64,000 nt of DNA, taken from assembly GCA_022495005.1 (NCBI GenBank), contig JAGYXB010002040.1:744001-808000 (forward strand), in the 5' to 3' direction. The notes beneath the pieces were generated by a model that was not told the origin of the DNA, made no database searches, and saw only the letters and a program-made list of their open reading frames with translations. This document shows, one piece after another, positions 33,803-45,215 of this stretch. The translations under genes and the position numbers were made by a program. Source of the DNA: Rhyacophila brunnea (taxonomy: Eukaryota > Arthropoda > Insecta > Trichoptera > Rhyacophilidae). The first letter of the stretch is position 1, and the number at the start of each line of letters is the position of its first letter.

Positions 33803-34670
33803 TTAGCCGGCTCGCCCATCTAAACTCGCCTCGTAACATGTCGAATACGTCGATGTGACGTAACCGTTAGGTATTCACAAAACACACGTTATATTATAGA
33901 CCTTCGCACACTGCTGGAATGAAACATTTCAGTTTGAAAAAAACAACTGGTGTCGCTAGCAACAAATTTCACGCGACTCGCATTGCATGTCTCTCATCGA
34001 TCCGTGTTGCAGTTACGCGTACGCACACGCTACCAGTCGGCCATTTGACCATTTCTATTGAAACGTCAAGCTCATCAGTCGCCGTATCTCCTTTTTATCC
34101 ACGTCCAAAAGCAGATGAGCGCAACAACATTTACTTCGTTGAAGAAATTGAGAAATATCCGTGTATATAATATGACTATACTTGGAGACCCACGATGACC
34201 GCGTGGATTAAGCGCCGGTCTATAGTGTCGAGGGTCCCAGGTTCGAATCCTGGGTCTGGCAAGTTCACATATTGTTTTCAATTTGTGCATGAGTCAGAGT
34301 ATGGTCCTAATAGGTTGAGCAAGTGGCTGACATCCATTTCTCGCAAAAATAAAATCTGTTAATACAAACCTCCACTCTGTGGAGGCCCATATGATCCTAT
34401 TAGGATCGGACATGGTCAAAAGAAAAAAAAGAATACTAGGAGATGTTCCTGATTAACAGATAAATCCAATATTTTTTTCCTTCTACTTAAATTTCTGCGG
34501 TTACCAATACATAATATCGCTGTTTCGGCGTCTGATGGCATTTGTGTACAATGGCGTTTGACGACTTTGATGTGCGCAGTCGAATATGCAACATGCATGC
34601 TACATTCCTACAAGGTTTGATTTATAGCTGTACCGCAGACGGGACGAGTTTAGATGTGCGAGCCGGCTAA
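33803..34670. mobile_element. TIR element carrying a nested SINE
   Basis: The ends ttagccggctcgcccatcta plus aactcg and their inverse at 34645-34670 match at 25 of 26 positions. Without the SINE at 34189-34432 the element is about 615 bp. A frame at 33919-34170 lies inside but ends near the SINE and resembles nothing known. The flanks do not form a clear duplication, so the superfamily is open. Confidence 0.75.
34189..34432 (+). mobile_element. SINE-1, full-length reference copy
   Basis: A 244-bp tRNA-derived SINE. The head carries an A-box-like tgaccgcgtgg (about 34197-34207) and a perfect B box ggttcgaatcc followed by tgggtctggca; the body has ggtcctaataggttgagcaa, and the 3' end is gatcggacatggtc followed by an A-rich tail. 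The flanks are an 11-bp duplication, atacttggaga (34178-34188) and atactaggaga (34433-34443), 10 of 11. It would be transcribed by RNA polymerase III and moved by a LINE. Confidence 0.9.
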
Positions 34671-35254
34671 GTCTTCGCGTCAATCACATGTCACATCTCA
34701 TTATGATTGATTATATCATTTGAGTCACGAATAGCCAAATATTTTCACCTCACCCTCTTAGAAGTCACTTCTACGAGTATATCCCAGGCCATAGCTGATC
34801 ACAGTGAACGAAATTTCTCTTCACTTTTCACCTTACGAGTCACACATCTGGCGCCTCTCCTGGCCATTGATTGCGTTTATCTGACTCGCTTCTGTCTTAA
34901 GAGCGTTTATTTATAAAGAACATTGCCTCGGTGGTAACATAGCTTTTCACTCATGACGTCATGAATCAGTCATGAAGTCACACTGTTTCAAGTCCGTCGT
35001 TCATGAACGGTGCATTTATAATGATCTCTCTTAATCTTAATATAAGAATCTATTGAAGCACTCGTTCCAATTCCAAACTTCGTAATAAACTATTGCGATC
35101 CACGATTCTTTTGTTTCCTTTTTATCACAATAACCAATGACATCAGTACCTATAGTAGCAATGAAAAAATCGTCATGACCTCCATGATATGATGCAGGAA
35201 CATTATAATTTACAAATGAAAGCCATAAAGTGCGTTTGAAGAAAAAAAATTCGA

Positions 35255-35790
35255 AGATATAGGTAATGAAGCTGACCCCAAGGTGATTCTCGTCAATGGT
35301 AGTCTAATCGAGCAAGCCGACAACTACTTTTATCTCGGACAATAAATGTATATAGACATATTATCCTGGACGAGATTGCTCGCACAATCAAACTGACAAG
35401 AAACGCGTTCGGATGCCTAAATAGTATCATTAAAATTTATAGTAACCATTGTGCCTAAACCGTAAAGTATCTAACCTATTTGTGCTACCAGTGCTAACGT
35501 GTGTATGTGTAACATGAACCCTAATTTAATAAAAATCCAAAAATTAAGAGTTAGGCATAAGCAGATGCATGTTGGGCGTAACTTAAAAAGATCACGCTCA
35601 CGTTTTGAAAGCTGTATCCAATGGGTCAAAATATCTCTTGGCCAGTCGATAACCCGTGAACAAATCGTGGCACCTAAAGTGGACTAAACGAACAGTCAGT
35701 GAATAACTAGGAACATAGAAGAGCGGAGATAGCTATGTTGGAGGCCTTCATCCAGCAATGAATCGACCCCACCCTCCTAGGTATAATAAT
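35255..35790 (+). mobile_element. RTE-like LINE fragment
   Basis: Broken frames read NGSLIEQADNYFYLG, DEIARTIKLTRNAFGCLNSI, then further down RCMLGVT and KDHAHV, as in the C-terminal end of RTE-type reverse transcriptase proteins. The 3' end aggccttcatccagcaatga is the same tail as at 5188-5220. Stops and frameshifts show decay. Confidence 0.72.
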
Positions 35791-36461
35791 GAATATTGAG
35801 ATATTTTTCAGCACAATAAACAGAGAATTATTGTATTTTTTACTCGGAAAGGCAGGTGCTATAAACCAATTAGATATTATAGGTATATATTATATTTATA
35901 GTTGCCCACACTACCTACTGGTAAAACATCGATAAGAATTAACGTTATCGCATACGATTATTTACTAACTATACCGACAATTTGTTGTATTGATTTTATA
36001 TTGTGTTCTGTATGGATTTGGGGTCAGAATTACTGATTCTGAAGTAGGGGATTGATGATTCTGCCAAAGATTGAAATCCTAAATGAATACAATATAATAA
36101 TGTTAAGTGACGTACCTACTGGCGTGCGGAATATGTTGTGTTTAGTCCACAGCTACTTAAAATAATATGTACTTCGCACAGTAAAATACTCCTGGACGAA
36201 TAAGGGAAATAGATATTTATAACCTCGAAGAATATTTTGTTGAGCTAGGAAAAATATTGTTTCTTTATAATAAAAAAATACGCTTAGGTACGTACTATAA
36301 TTAGTGTGAATAATTACAAATTCGTAGGAAATTATTATCTCTGGCATACTTTTTCTCGACAACATATTGGAAAAACCTTTTCCGTATCTCGTCTGACCAG
36401 TCGTTGATGTCAAATTACAATATAAAAATGTTACTACCTACCTACTGTAGTAGGTACCTAC

Positions 36462-36648
36462 CAGTGACGTCCCGTGGGGTAGGGCGGCAGTTACTTGAAG
36501 GGCGCAAATCGAAGAGAATCATTATTTGGTATACCTACATAGAAATAGCTACCCAAACCTAGTAATAACTAAAATATCTTTCCAATAAAAAAATCAGCTC
36601 ACTGCTTGGAAACAAAATATATTAATTAATATAAAAGGTTTAACAGGA
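36462..36648 (-). mobile_element. Fragment of the cagtg(a/t)cgt hAT-type MITE family
   Basis: Starts cagtgacgtcccgtggggta and follows the reverse complement of 12910-13273 for about 190 bp (gggcggcagttactt, tatctttcca, gaaacaaaat). After about 36648 the similarity stops, so either the copy is truncated or it is a longer relative whose other end was not found. Confidence 0.7.
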
Positions 36649-36896
36649 CTGTTTTTGTCGGGTTCGCGATGTCTAGTTTACTTCCGTTGCCCTTCGACGT
36701 CCTTGGTGACCAGAAACGACACTTACAGATTTTTCAATAATTACAGTTTGACTTATTAACCAGTGCGCACGAAAGTTGCGTTGGCCGTCGAAACTAAAGA
36801 TGCACCCCCTTTTACAGAGCGTCCCACCTACTGCTCCTGGTCCATAATTTTAGTCTGTATCCAAAAGTCACACCCTCATCGATTATTGATTTAATA

Positions 36897-37010
36897 ATGC
36901 CTAAACCTTTGCGATCTCCGGCTAAAAATTGCATTACAAATGTTGCGAAATTTTGTGAAGAAGAAAAGCGACGCGGATACCCCTTAATTCCTCAAGGTAG
37001 AGCAAATTAA
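36897..37010 (+). pseudogene. Short frame resembling the start of a transposase-type protein
   Basis: ATG followed by 37 codons: MPKPLRSPAKNCITNVAKFC, then EEEKRRGYPLIP and a stop. The layout of a basic start, SPAKN, an FCEEEK helix and a G-PLIP turn resembles N-termini of helix-turn-helix transposase-like proteins common in insect genomes, which I recall only in outline. No catalytic part follows. It lies behind a fragment of a hAT-type element, so it may belong to that element's longer relative. Confidence 0.3.
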
Positions 37011-37317
37011 TGTATCGCAAAAATTACACGTAAGAAGCCACCGTATTACCAACATCAAAAAAAATCCCCCCACTCTTGGGTAAAAAACAATTTAAATTTA
37101 ATTTTGTATGTTTTAGTGGATTTAATGTACCTGACCATACAAATTTCTTAGATATTGGAGTAATGAAAGGATAATAAAAATATGGCTTCATTTTCGAGAT
37201 GCTTGGGGGCGACATTTTGTCTACTGTGTAGAATCATCTAAGGGTATATCGCGACGCTCTCTAGGGCGCCGCTGCAATGCAACTAAGTGCTCGGTCGTAG
37301 TGATTTGGCGGGCGCGG

Positions 37318-37446
37318 CGCGGCGCGGCGGCGTCTTACGAAACTCAAACGTATAACCGTGTGTATTATGCCCCAAAAAAGACACTGTCTACGAACATTTT
37401 ACACACGGTCATACGTTTGAGTTTCGCAAGACGCCGCCGCGCCGCG
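37318..37446. repeat. GC-rich hairpin (inverted repeat, 46-bp arms)
   Basis: Arms 37318-37363 and 37401-37446 are inverted copies with 44 of 46 matches and a 37-bp loop. The outer arm is cgcggcgcggcggcgtc, extremely GC-rich in an AT-rich region, and the inner arm is gaaactcaaacgtat. Such a structure would fold in RNA or single-stranded DNA. It may be a foldback element; no duplication of flanks seen. Confidence 0.8.
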
Positions 37447-38054
37447 TTCTCGCACTAACTATCTACAATGTGCCGATCCATAGATATAATAAAATGCAAC
37501 GAAATAGTTGGCCATGAAATTTAAACTAATCCGAGAGTCATAATCGCTGAGAACGTTGGAATACGTAATCGTAAAGGTCGATTCGTATACTACTATGCCA
37601 GTCAATGCAATCGGCATACTGAAACTTGCCTCATTTTCAAGCGATCTATGCACAAAAGCGATTAATAAATATAATTCCGTTAGGCTATATTCCATTACAC
37701 TATATTATATCGTGGGCGTACAGGCAGAAGTCATTAACTCCAAATACACAGTTCTGAGATAATCAATGTTTTGTGTTTTAGGTATTCTTAAAATGGTTGT
37801 AAAATCTTTATTTTTTGAGTTATTCATTACTTCTATTTTTTTATATGTTCAATAATCTTAAATCGTAACTTCTACCACTCAAGAAGCATTACTTTTTCTA
37901 CATAATGATATTAAAATCTCAATTTCGTCAAAACTGGAGTTAGTGACTTCTGATATCGCAGAATAGATTAATATAAAATTCAACATAATTACATAATTTT
38001 GAAAACAAAGAAAATTTTCTGAGAAAATATATTATAACCAATAGAGAAAATCTT

Positions 38055-38124
38055 TTTGAAAAAAAGAATCGAACCTGCATCTCTCGGGTTTCGAGTCCAC
38101 GCACATATACCACTATCCTAAAGG
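38055..38124 (-). mobile_element. tRNA-like sequence (SINE remnant) next to mariner
   Basis: On the minus strand it reads ggatagtggtatatgtgcgt (A-box-like), then cgaaacccgagagatgc and B box ggttcgattc. It stops at the mariner's TA target, so the 5' part of the tRNA-like sequence may continue at 39417. It does not close into a proper tRNA cloverleaf, so a functional tRNA gene is unlikely. Confidence 0.4.
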
Positions 38125-38126
38125 TA

Positions 38127-39414
38127 CGAGGGTGGGTCAATAAGTCCTTAGAAAAGCCGTCAGGTGGCGCGACTAGTACTGTTAGCGGTTTGTTTTCATG
38201 CAGCGGCACTACCGATTCAGTATGCTGCGAAGTTTCAATCAGATTGGTCGGGTTGTTGTTTTTTATTTTCGTACATTAAAAAAAAAAATTTGCTTGTTTA
38301 CAAAATGGAGAAAATTGAGTTTAGAGCTGTTATTAAACATTTTAATATAAAAAGGTTAACAGCAAAGGAAATAAAAAATGAGTTGGATTTAGTTCACGGC
38401 ATATCTGCTCCTTCACTTGCAACTATTTATAACTGGTTAAATGAATTTAAACGTGGTCGTACATCAACAAAGGATGAACCACGCTCAGGACGTCCTGTAG
38501 AGGTGACTACACCAGAAATGATCAATAAAATCCACGATATGGTGTTAAGTGACCGAAGATTAAAGTTAGGTGAGATAATTGAGGTTACAGGGATCTCAAA
38601 AGGTAGCGTCATTTCTATTTTACATGACAAATTGGGCATGAAAAAAATTTCTGCAAGATGTGTGCCGCGTTTGTTCACAGTCGACAATAAACGCAATAGG
38701 GTGGTGGCCTCTAAAGCCCTGTTGTCGCTCATGCAACGCAATCCGGATAAATTTTTTCGTCGCTTTGTGGCTGTAGATGAAACATGGATACACCACTATA
38801 CTCCCGAGACGAAAGAACAGTCAAAGCGGTGGATTGCGAAGGCAAACCATGTCCAAAGAAGGCGAAAACCGTAAAATCAGCTGGTAAGGTTATGGCTACT
38901 GTATTTTGGGATGCACGTGAAATTATTTTCGTTGACTATTTGGAAAAAGGAAAAACAATAACAGGGGATTATTATGCATCTTTATTGGACCAGCTAAAAA
39001 ACGAAATTGAAGAAAAGCGGCCTCATTTAAACAGGAAAAAAATCCTCTTTCATCAGGACAATGCCGTGTTTACACATGTTTACGATCAATGGCTAAAATT
39101 GAAGAATTGAAGTTCGAATTGGTCGACCACCCACCGTATTCGCCAGATTTAGCCCCCAGTGACTTTTTCCTTTTCCCAAACTTAAAAAAATGGCTAAGTG
39201 GACAACGTTTTTTCAAATGAAGAAGTCATCGATCGGACAAATGCTTATTTTGAGGACCTTCCGAAAACTTATTTTCTGACGGTTTAAAAAAAATTGAGAA
39301 ACGTCTAACCAAGTGTATTGAGCTCCAAGGAGATTATGTTGAGAAATAAAAAAAAAATACAAAAATAAAAACTGTTTTAATGCTTTTTTCTAAGGAATTA
39401 TTGACCCACCCTCG
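38127..39414 (+). mobile_element. Mariner element, full length
   Basis: A 1288-bp element between TA dinucleotides (38125-38126, 39415-39416). The inverted ends cgagggtgggtcaataagtc and (reverse) cgagggtgggtcaataattc continue to about 28 bp with one difference. The length equals a complete mariner (about 1.3 kb). It carries the transposase pseudogene at 38305-39349. Confidence 0.92.
38305..39349 (+). pseudogene. Mariner transposase (DD34D), frameshifted
   Basis: From ATG 38305 the frames together give a complete mariner transposase of about 348-349 residues. There is an N-terminal helix-turn-helix pair (FRAVIKHFNIKRLTAKEI; TIYNWLNEF; GRPVEV), the linker WIHHYTPETKEQS with the first catalytic Asp in VAVDETW, the second in FHQDNA, and the third in YSPDLAPSDFF, spaced as in DD34D. 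The C-terminus ends KCIELQGDYVEK and TAA. Four frame breaks interrupt it: near 38840, 39096, 39210 and 39274, all in or next to short A or T runs. All catalytic residues are present. It cuts and pastes DNA at TA sites when intact; this copy as written cannot make the protein. Confidence 0.93.
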
Positions 39415-39654
39415 TACCATACTTAATAACGACAAATTTTAACTAATAACGCTCTTATAATACTCTCTGAAGCGCTTTCTAAATTGAGCTACTTTTGGCT
39501 ATCGGCTTTTGTATTTTAAATCAAAGCCGGTATTACTTTAAATTATGTATGTTCAATAATCAGAATGTTACATTCTTAAATCTTGTGAATTATTCGTTGA
39601 ATAAAAAAAGCAATTAATTAAAAATAGAATTCAGTTAGGCTATACCAAAAATAC

Positions 39655-39745
39655 ACTACATTTTAAGCAGAGTTTTGAATGTGTTAGTGTCCTAAGAAAA
39701 TGAAACGCGCATAATAGACGTGCAGTATGTGCAGTGTGCAATTAT
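39655..39745 (-). repeat. Repeat family E fragment
   Basis: Reverse match to the 3' part of 29334-29600: agttttgaatgtgttagtgt, then cctaagaaaatgaaac and cataatag. Truncated on both sides. Confidence 0.6.
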
Positions 39746-40149
39746 GTAAGTATGTTGAATTTTATATTAATCTGTTCTGCGATATAACCCATTGCTTTTC
39801 GTTAAAATACGTTGTTTCGTCATTCAATGATATATTGATTTTTTATAGTCACCTATTCGGTTTGTCGTTGAAAACCGTTAGGTAGTATTTTTCTGGGTGC
39901 AGTCAAAATGTTTCACGTTTTATTTATATTTATCACAATAATATGATGTGCCATTATCATCACAAATTTATTTAGATCAGAGATTTTCAAACTTTCAATC
40001 TTAATTCAATGCGGCTGATGCATTAACAATCTGAGTTTTACACGCGTTAAAACCATGGCCACATATTTCCAATAGAGTAATAATTGTGATAATGCGACCA
40101 TGTTATGCTTGTTAGGTAGTTACCACTAAAATACGATAATAATAGCGAA

Positions 40150-40770
40150 TGTCCAGACTAAGGTACACATGATGACCGCATACAAATTATATAATGGTAT
40201 CTGAACTTTTGCTGCTATACAAATGCACGTACTCAAAATTTAAATGAAGTTTGTACAGTCCACATCATACGATTTTACGCGCTTTAATAAAAACAACATT
40301 CCATGAGATCACGCGTCGCTACTTACAAAATCACCAAATCCAAATATGGCCACACTCTTTGGTTTTCCAGTACTCATTGCACAATGTGCTTTTCATGATT
40401 ACATGTAATTTGTACGTATTTCATTTCACCGTAGCACAGTTCGCCGTGAGCTTTCTTATTGGAAAGAGATGACCGCATACTATACGGTCGTCTATATAGC
40501 ACCGAGATAAAAAAAATTACGCGTTGTTCTGTATTTCTAATTTAATTACATAGGTACCTACCTATTTTATACTGTCATTCCTTTGTATTTCGGTTGTTTT
40601 TATTATGTATTTTGTGTGTTTTAGGTAAAAGTTGGTTTACAGGAAGCCAGGCGGGATTTTCCATAGCCAATTTAGGTAAAATTCATGAATTCAAGAATGA
40701 AAACCTAACTTAACCTAATACATAATCCAGTATATCGGCTATTTTCAAAATTTGTTTGCCATTTGCATTT
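40150..40770. repeat. Repeat families G and related pieces
   Basis: 40150-40390 follows 32160-32560 in order; 40400-40510 is the inverse of 30700-30800; 40635-40770 shares gtttacaggaagcca and the inverse of the ggccgatata region at 30640. Probably a composite of several repeats. The frame 40251-40472 is chance. Confidence 0.55.
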
Positions 40771-41399
40771 AACACCATAGTACAAATGAAAACAGCTGAA
40801 AGATATTTTATTTACTTACTTACAATCTAAAATTCTAGATTTTAGAAAAAAACAACCATTTTTCATACTGCACCTCGATTTTTTTTTATCTGCAACCCTG
40901 GAAACAACCTGATTACCAATTCATTATTATCCGTATTGCCATAGAGAGGTTATCTAATTTATCGTTATCTAACGGTATAAAAGAAACCCTAGTTGATGAT
41001 ACCCTCTCATTTACAGGAAAAAACCTTCTGAATTATTTCATCACTAATGCTTGTTTCGTTTCAAAATTAATTGTTCCATTCTTTGGTTTTTTTTGCCGTC
41101 GCCATCTTGTTCGATATTTGAAAATTATACCAAAAAGCGACGATCTTAAATTTAATAGGAGCGTTCTTATTTTGATTTTTTTATTCCGATGTTTACGCAT
41201 TGTCTTTGGTCCCGTTAATATTTTAATCTGTCGATGTTTGAGACTAGAATTTTTACATAATATCAGTGCATTCAGATAAAACAAAATGGAGACGTGAACT
41301 GTAAGTAGAGCTTTTTTAATTTATTCAAATTTAATGCTGAAAAACAAATAAATTTACTCAATTCATATTTACTGAAAAAAATATGGATAATATTGTAAC

Positions 41400-42419
41400 T
41401 AGGGATTCCAATCCCGAACTCCCGAACTATTTTCGATACCTATGAATCCCGGGATTGGTAAACATAATCCCAAAACTTTCGGGATTAATTTTTTTTGATC
41501 AATTTTATGGAAAACAAAATACAAAAACGAAAATATAACAGAAAAAATACTTTTAAAATCATATAACTACATAAGAAATAAACTGAGTTTGAATGAAGTT
41601 TGATTTATTACCCATGTGTTGAAATTCATTTTATTTTTACGCATAGATTAATAAAAATGAGAAAGATTGGAAAAAACAATGCATTGCAGTTTTAACAAAG
41701 TGATTCCATCATGATCTCATACGTTTTACGACAGTTTCATATTTGGCTGACTAATTAGATTTATAAATATTTCCAAGATTGAACGTACAGAATATTAACA
41801 ATAAATGTCTTAAATAGTATAAATTATACTAGATAATGTTATTTGTATACATTGATATACTACTAGATGAGGAGTTCCCATACAAGTGTCATTTTAAAAA
41901 TGTACCACAAAATCGTCTTATAATATTTCCTTGTAGGTATAATGCGTTAAGACCGTTAAAATGGATTCCAGAATTTCACCCGTATGGCTGTAAAACTAAA
42001 TTTGCGTTCATGGAATAGTGATCCTAAGGGTGTCTGCAACCCAAAGCTTGCAAGCTACCAAAAATTGATGCCTGAGCGGACAGAGCAAGTCGTCATGCGC
42101 TGACTATTAGTTAGAGTAAGATGCAAGCTAGATCGGGCTTACTCATAATTATTGCCAGGTCGTTTTCGAGACAAATATTAAGTGAGCTTATATCGAGTTA
42201 AGTTCGCTTAAATTAGAACAGTAAGTTTTAACACTGGCCGAGTCGTTGAAAATCGGCCGTCATTTTAAGAAGCATGTGATTCATCCAGTAGTATAATATC
42301 AATGTTTGTATATATGAAAATTTTATATTAACTATGGAAAAAAATGCCAATCCCGGGATTATCAAATTGTAATCCTGAAATCCCGGGATCAAAATTTTGG
42401 CTCGGGATTGGATTCCCTA
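41400..42419. mobile_element. hAT-type element, 1.0 kb, non-autonomous
   Basis: The ends tagggattccaatcccga and (reverse) tagggaatccaatcccga match at 17 of 18 and fit the hAT end pattern. A perfect 8-bp duplication attgtaac flanks it (41392-41399, 42420-42427). The interior has more cccggga/tcccggg words near both ends. The frame at 41836-42018 gives no recognisable transposase, so this is a deletion derivative or a composite element. Confidence 0.88.
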
Positions 42420-42499
42420 ATTGTAACTAATGCTAAGCGGCAAACCCATACGATACCGTTGTTGTATTCTAAAATTGTGTTGTTATAGTATACAAACGC

Positions 42500-42610
42500 C
42501 CACTGTGGAGGAGCACCGTGGAGTAATGACTAAAAGGAATACGTCATGTACGTATCATCGAGGGCGCGTTTTCGAATTCCGCAGTCAGCTCCCATTCGCA
42601 TTATTCTAAT
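42500..42610 (+). repeat. Possible tRNA-like SINE remnant
   Basis: gagcaccgtggagtaatgac resembles an A box, and gcgttttcgaattccgcagt resembles a decayed B box about 50 bp later. Only one copy and no tail, so this is a weak call. Confidence 0.3.
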
Positions 42611-44635
42611 GAATTAAATGAATCGTATAAACTAATAATGATCAATTCTAGTTTGTTTTAAAATTCTTCCCCTCCACTGATGACTTGTCTTTTTCCTTGG
42701 TAGATTATTATCAGACTACATCTAGATAATATAAATCCGTTATTTACATCAATTAACTTCCTTATCACCACTATTAAGTAAAATGATAAAATAATAGGAA
42801 GTGAAAAATAAATAAAAAAAATACATTTTACCTTTCTGATTATTTTTGTAGTAATATTTCTTTGTTTTATTTCAAATAAATCGATACGTTTCGCCAATTT
42901 CTTAATCTATAAGTAAATAGTTAGTACATATTATATGCACTTAATCATTTTTACCAGTTACAACAGGTTGCACGATATATGTATTACGTTTTTACTTGTA
43001 ACTTAATAGAAACATAATTTTCAAAAACATACTTTTTAGAAAAATCTCTAGAAAAGGGTTGGACCGAGTGGGACTAGATATTTCACCTCTTCGGTTACCG
43101 AGTGTGCGTTCTTGTTTTTAAGCTATCGATCCGTCTATGATTCGTGTGAATTATTTCTTATAACTACGTTTTAACTGAGGTAGGTACTAATATAGGTAAA
43201 ATATTTTTATTTTTTATAGCAGTAAAATACACTGAAGTATTCAAAGTCTTAATACCAACATTAACAATTAAATGTATTGTAAAATATTATGCCGACATAA
43301 TATTATGTTAATTCATCTAAGAGTACCAGTAAGAAATATAATTCTTCGCGTACATTTGCATTTTTTGTGCAAGCATTTTGAGATAAATAAATATTTTTTA
43401 GTTTTATCAATTCAGAGTTTTTTGCTAGAATCGCAACCGCAATCATGGTTTTAACGCAGGAAATCATTTTTTTTAATAAAATATTGTATGTAGGTATTAC
43501 GTACTTATTACACAATACTTTATCAGAATATTTGCTTATAACGAGTGATTAATAATTATAAGCAAGTAACTTTAACACTCAATAAATTAGTATTAATAAT
43601 TCGTTTCGTGGCAATATGAGGAATGATATGAAATATTTCCGGCCGCAAAAGAAAAGTTATTTTATTTAAACAGCTACTGTTCCTTAAAATAATATTCTTT
43701 TATCCGCAGGTCTTTTAGGCAATTTATTAAATTTAATATACCTTTTTTTGTATTTTGATACTGTGTACATTCAAAAAATACCTACTTGCCTAATTCTTGT
43801 CAAATTTGGGATCACAGAGATTATAAAATATATTTTTGTATCGTATATATTTTACTATTTAATGTTAGGTAACATTAATTTTACTAATGGTTTTATAAAT
43901 GCGTTTAAAAATTAATAAATCTACAAAATCTTAACACCACTGCACATGGATGTACTGAAATATGACTATATTCTAAAAAAATAGATCGAGAGGTTTAAAG
44001 AATACTATTTCATGTAATAAAAATACTTTATGCAGTAATCAAATGTTTAAAATAAATATAAAGGATAATTAGGCTTCAATATTACATAAATAGATTATCT
44101 ACAACGTTTAAGGAATGTCCAGGATCATGCTCTGAAAATACCATAAAACTCCATTTTGACCTACGCGGCGCACGTGGGCCGTTAATAACTACAAAAGATG
44201 AGTAGGTGGAATTTATATTAGGTATGATAAATTAGCTACGTGATAATAAAATATCATAATATTCGAATTATTTCCTGGGAATTTCCATTGTTCATCGTGC
44301 ATTTTATTTATATAAGTATATTATTTACAACCTACGGAAAACCTTCATCTATAGAAACAGAGCCTGAATATAATAATAAGTATGTATGTGCAGCTGAAAA
44401 GGGTTACGAAATAATAAGTCATTTTTCATTGCTAATTCAACTGCTTCACTGAGACAGAAACGCCAAAATAGTCCGCCATCTTGTTTATGTCGTCGTCTGT
44501 AATTGAACCAGCGCACAGAATATTATTATTTATCTTGATTCTTCCCCAATTTCTCAGGATAGTGATCTACTTGAAATTTAGTCGTCTTCAGAGCGACCAA
44601 AACACTCCACCCTTATCTGCTTCTCTCAGGGCATA
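42611..44635. other. AT-rich spacer, nothing recognised
   Basis: No convincing frames, repeats or RNA genes. Several short open stretches on both strands are rich in Ile, Leu, Phe and Asn, as expected of random AT-rich DNA. Confidence 0.35.
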
Positions 44636-44639
44636 GTGA

Positions 44640-45215
44640 AGGCTTCCATTAGTACGCTTCTTCACTTGGTCGCTCACAGCGTGCCGACGCTCTCCTCTGT
44701 TTCGTCGCCTTTCCTAGAGGCTACCAAAAACCACCAGTCTCTCCAGGTTGGCGCCGAATAATATGTCCAAAACACTCGAGAATGCACCTCAGATATATTG
44801 TGGAGAACCGCTCCTTTATTTGGAGTCTCTTGATGATTGACTGGTTCATCCTGTGCTGTCTCCAAAAAATACTAAGCATTCCTCACCAACGCCACATTTC
44901 GAAAGCATCAATTGCTCTCAAGGCCCATGACTCGATATCGTAGAAAAATATCGAAAACACAATTTTTTCCGCATGCATAATTTTAATGAAAATTGAAAGT
45001 CCTCGATCCTCGCATTTTTCGCAATCTGTATTCGCATTCTTATTTCAGCTTCACATCTGCCTTTTCCACTTGATGGTCGATCCCAGATATACAAACTCGT
45101 CCATTTTTTCTACATTTTGGAATAGGTATACTTGCTGCTGGTAGAAGTTTAGCCCGATCGATAAGCATTAATTTGGTCTTGTTCTTCTTTCTCTATCCGG
45201 TGTAGCAGCTTTGTG
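44640..45215 (-). mobile_element. LINE fragment, C-terminal reverse transcriptase part
   Basis: On the minus strand the broken frames read KNKTKLMLIDRA, then a region equivalent to 'VYLGST' (here close to DEFVYLGST in one frame), IRMRIANARG, and a later FGD/WRDWWFLVAS stretch. This resembles the thumb and C-terminal segments of non-LTR polymerases. Multiple stops and frameshifts. Confidence 0.6.

Noticed and set aside
34075..34290. Minus-strand frame with RPRIRTWDPRHYRPALNPRG
   Set aside because: It is the antisense translation of the tRNA-like head of SINE-1, a known kind of false protein, and is fully inside the SINE and its flank.
38055..38124. Functional tRNA gene on the minus strand
   Set aside because: A and B boxes are present, but the acceptor and anticodon stems do not pair and the mariner sits at its 5' side, so it is treated as a SINE remnant.
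38427..38741. 104-codon minus frame
   Set aside because: Antisense shadow of the mariner transposase.
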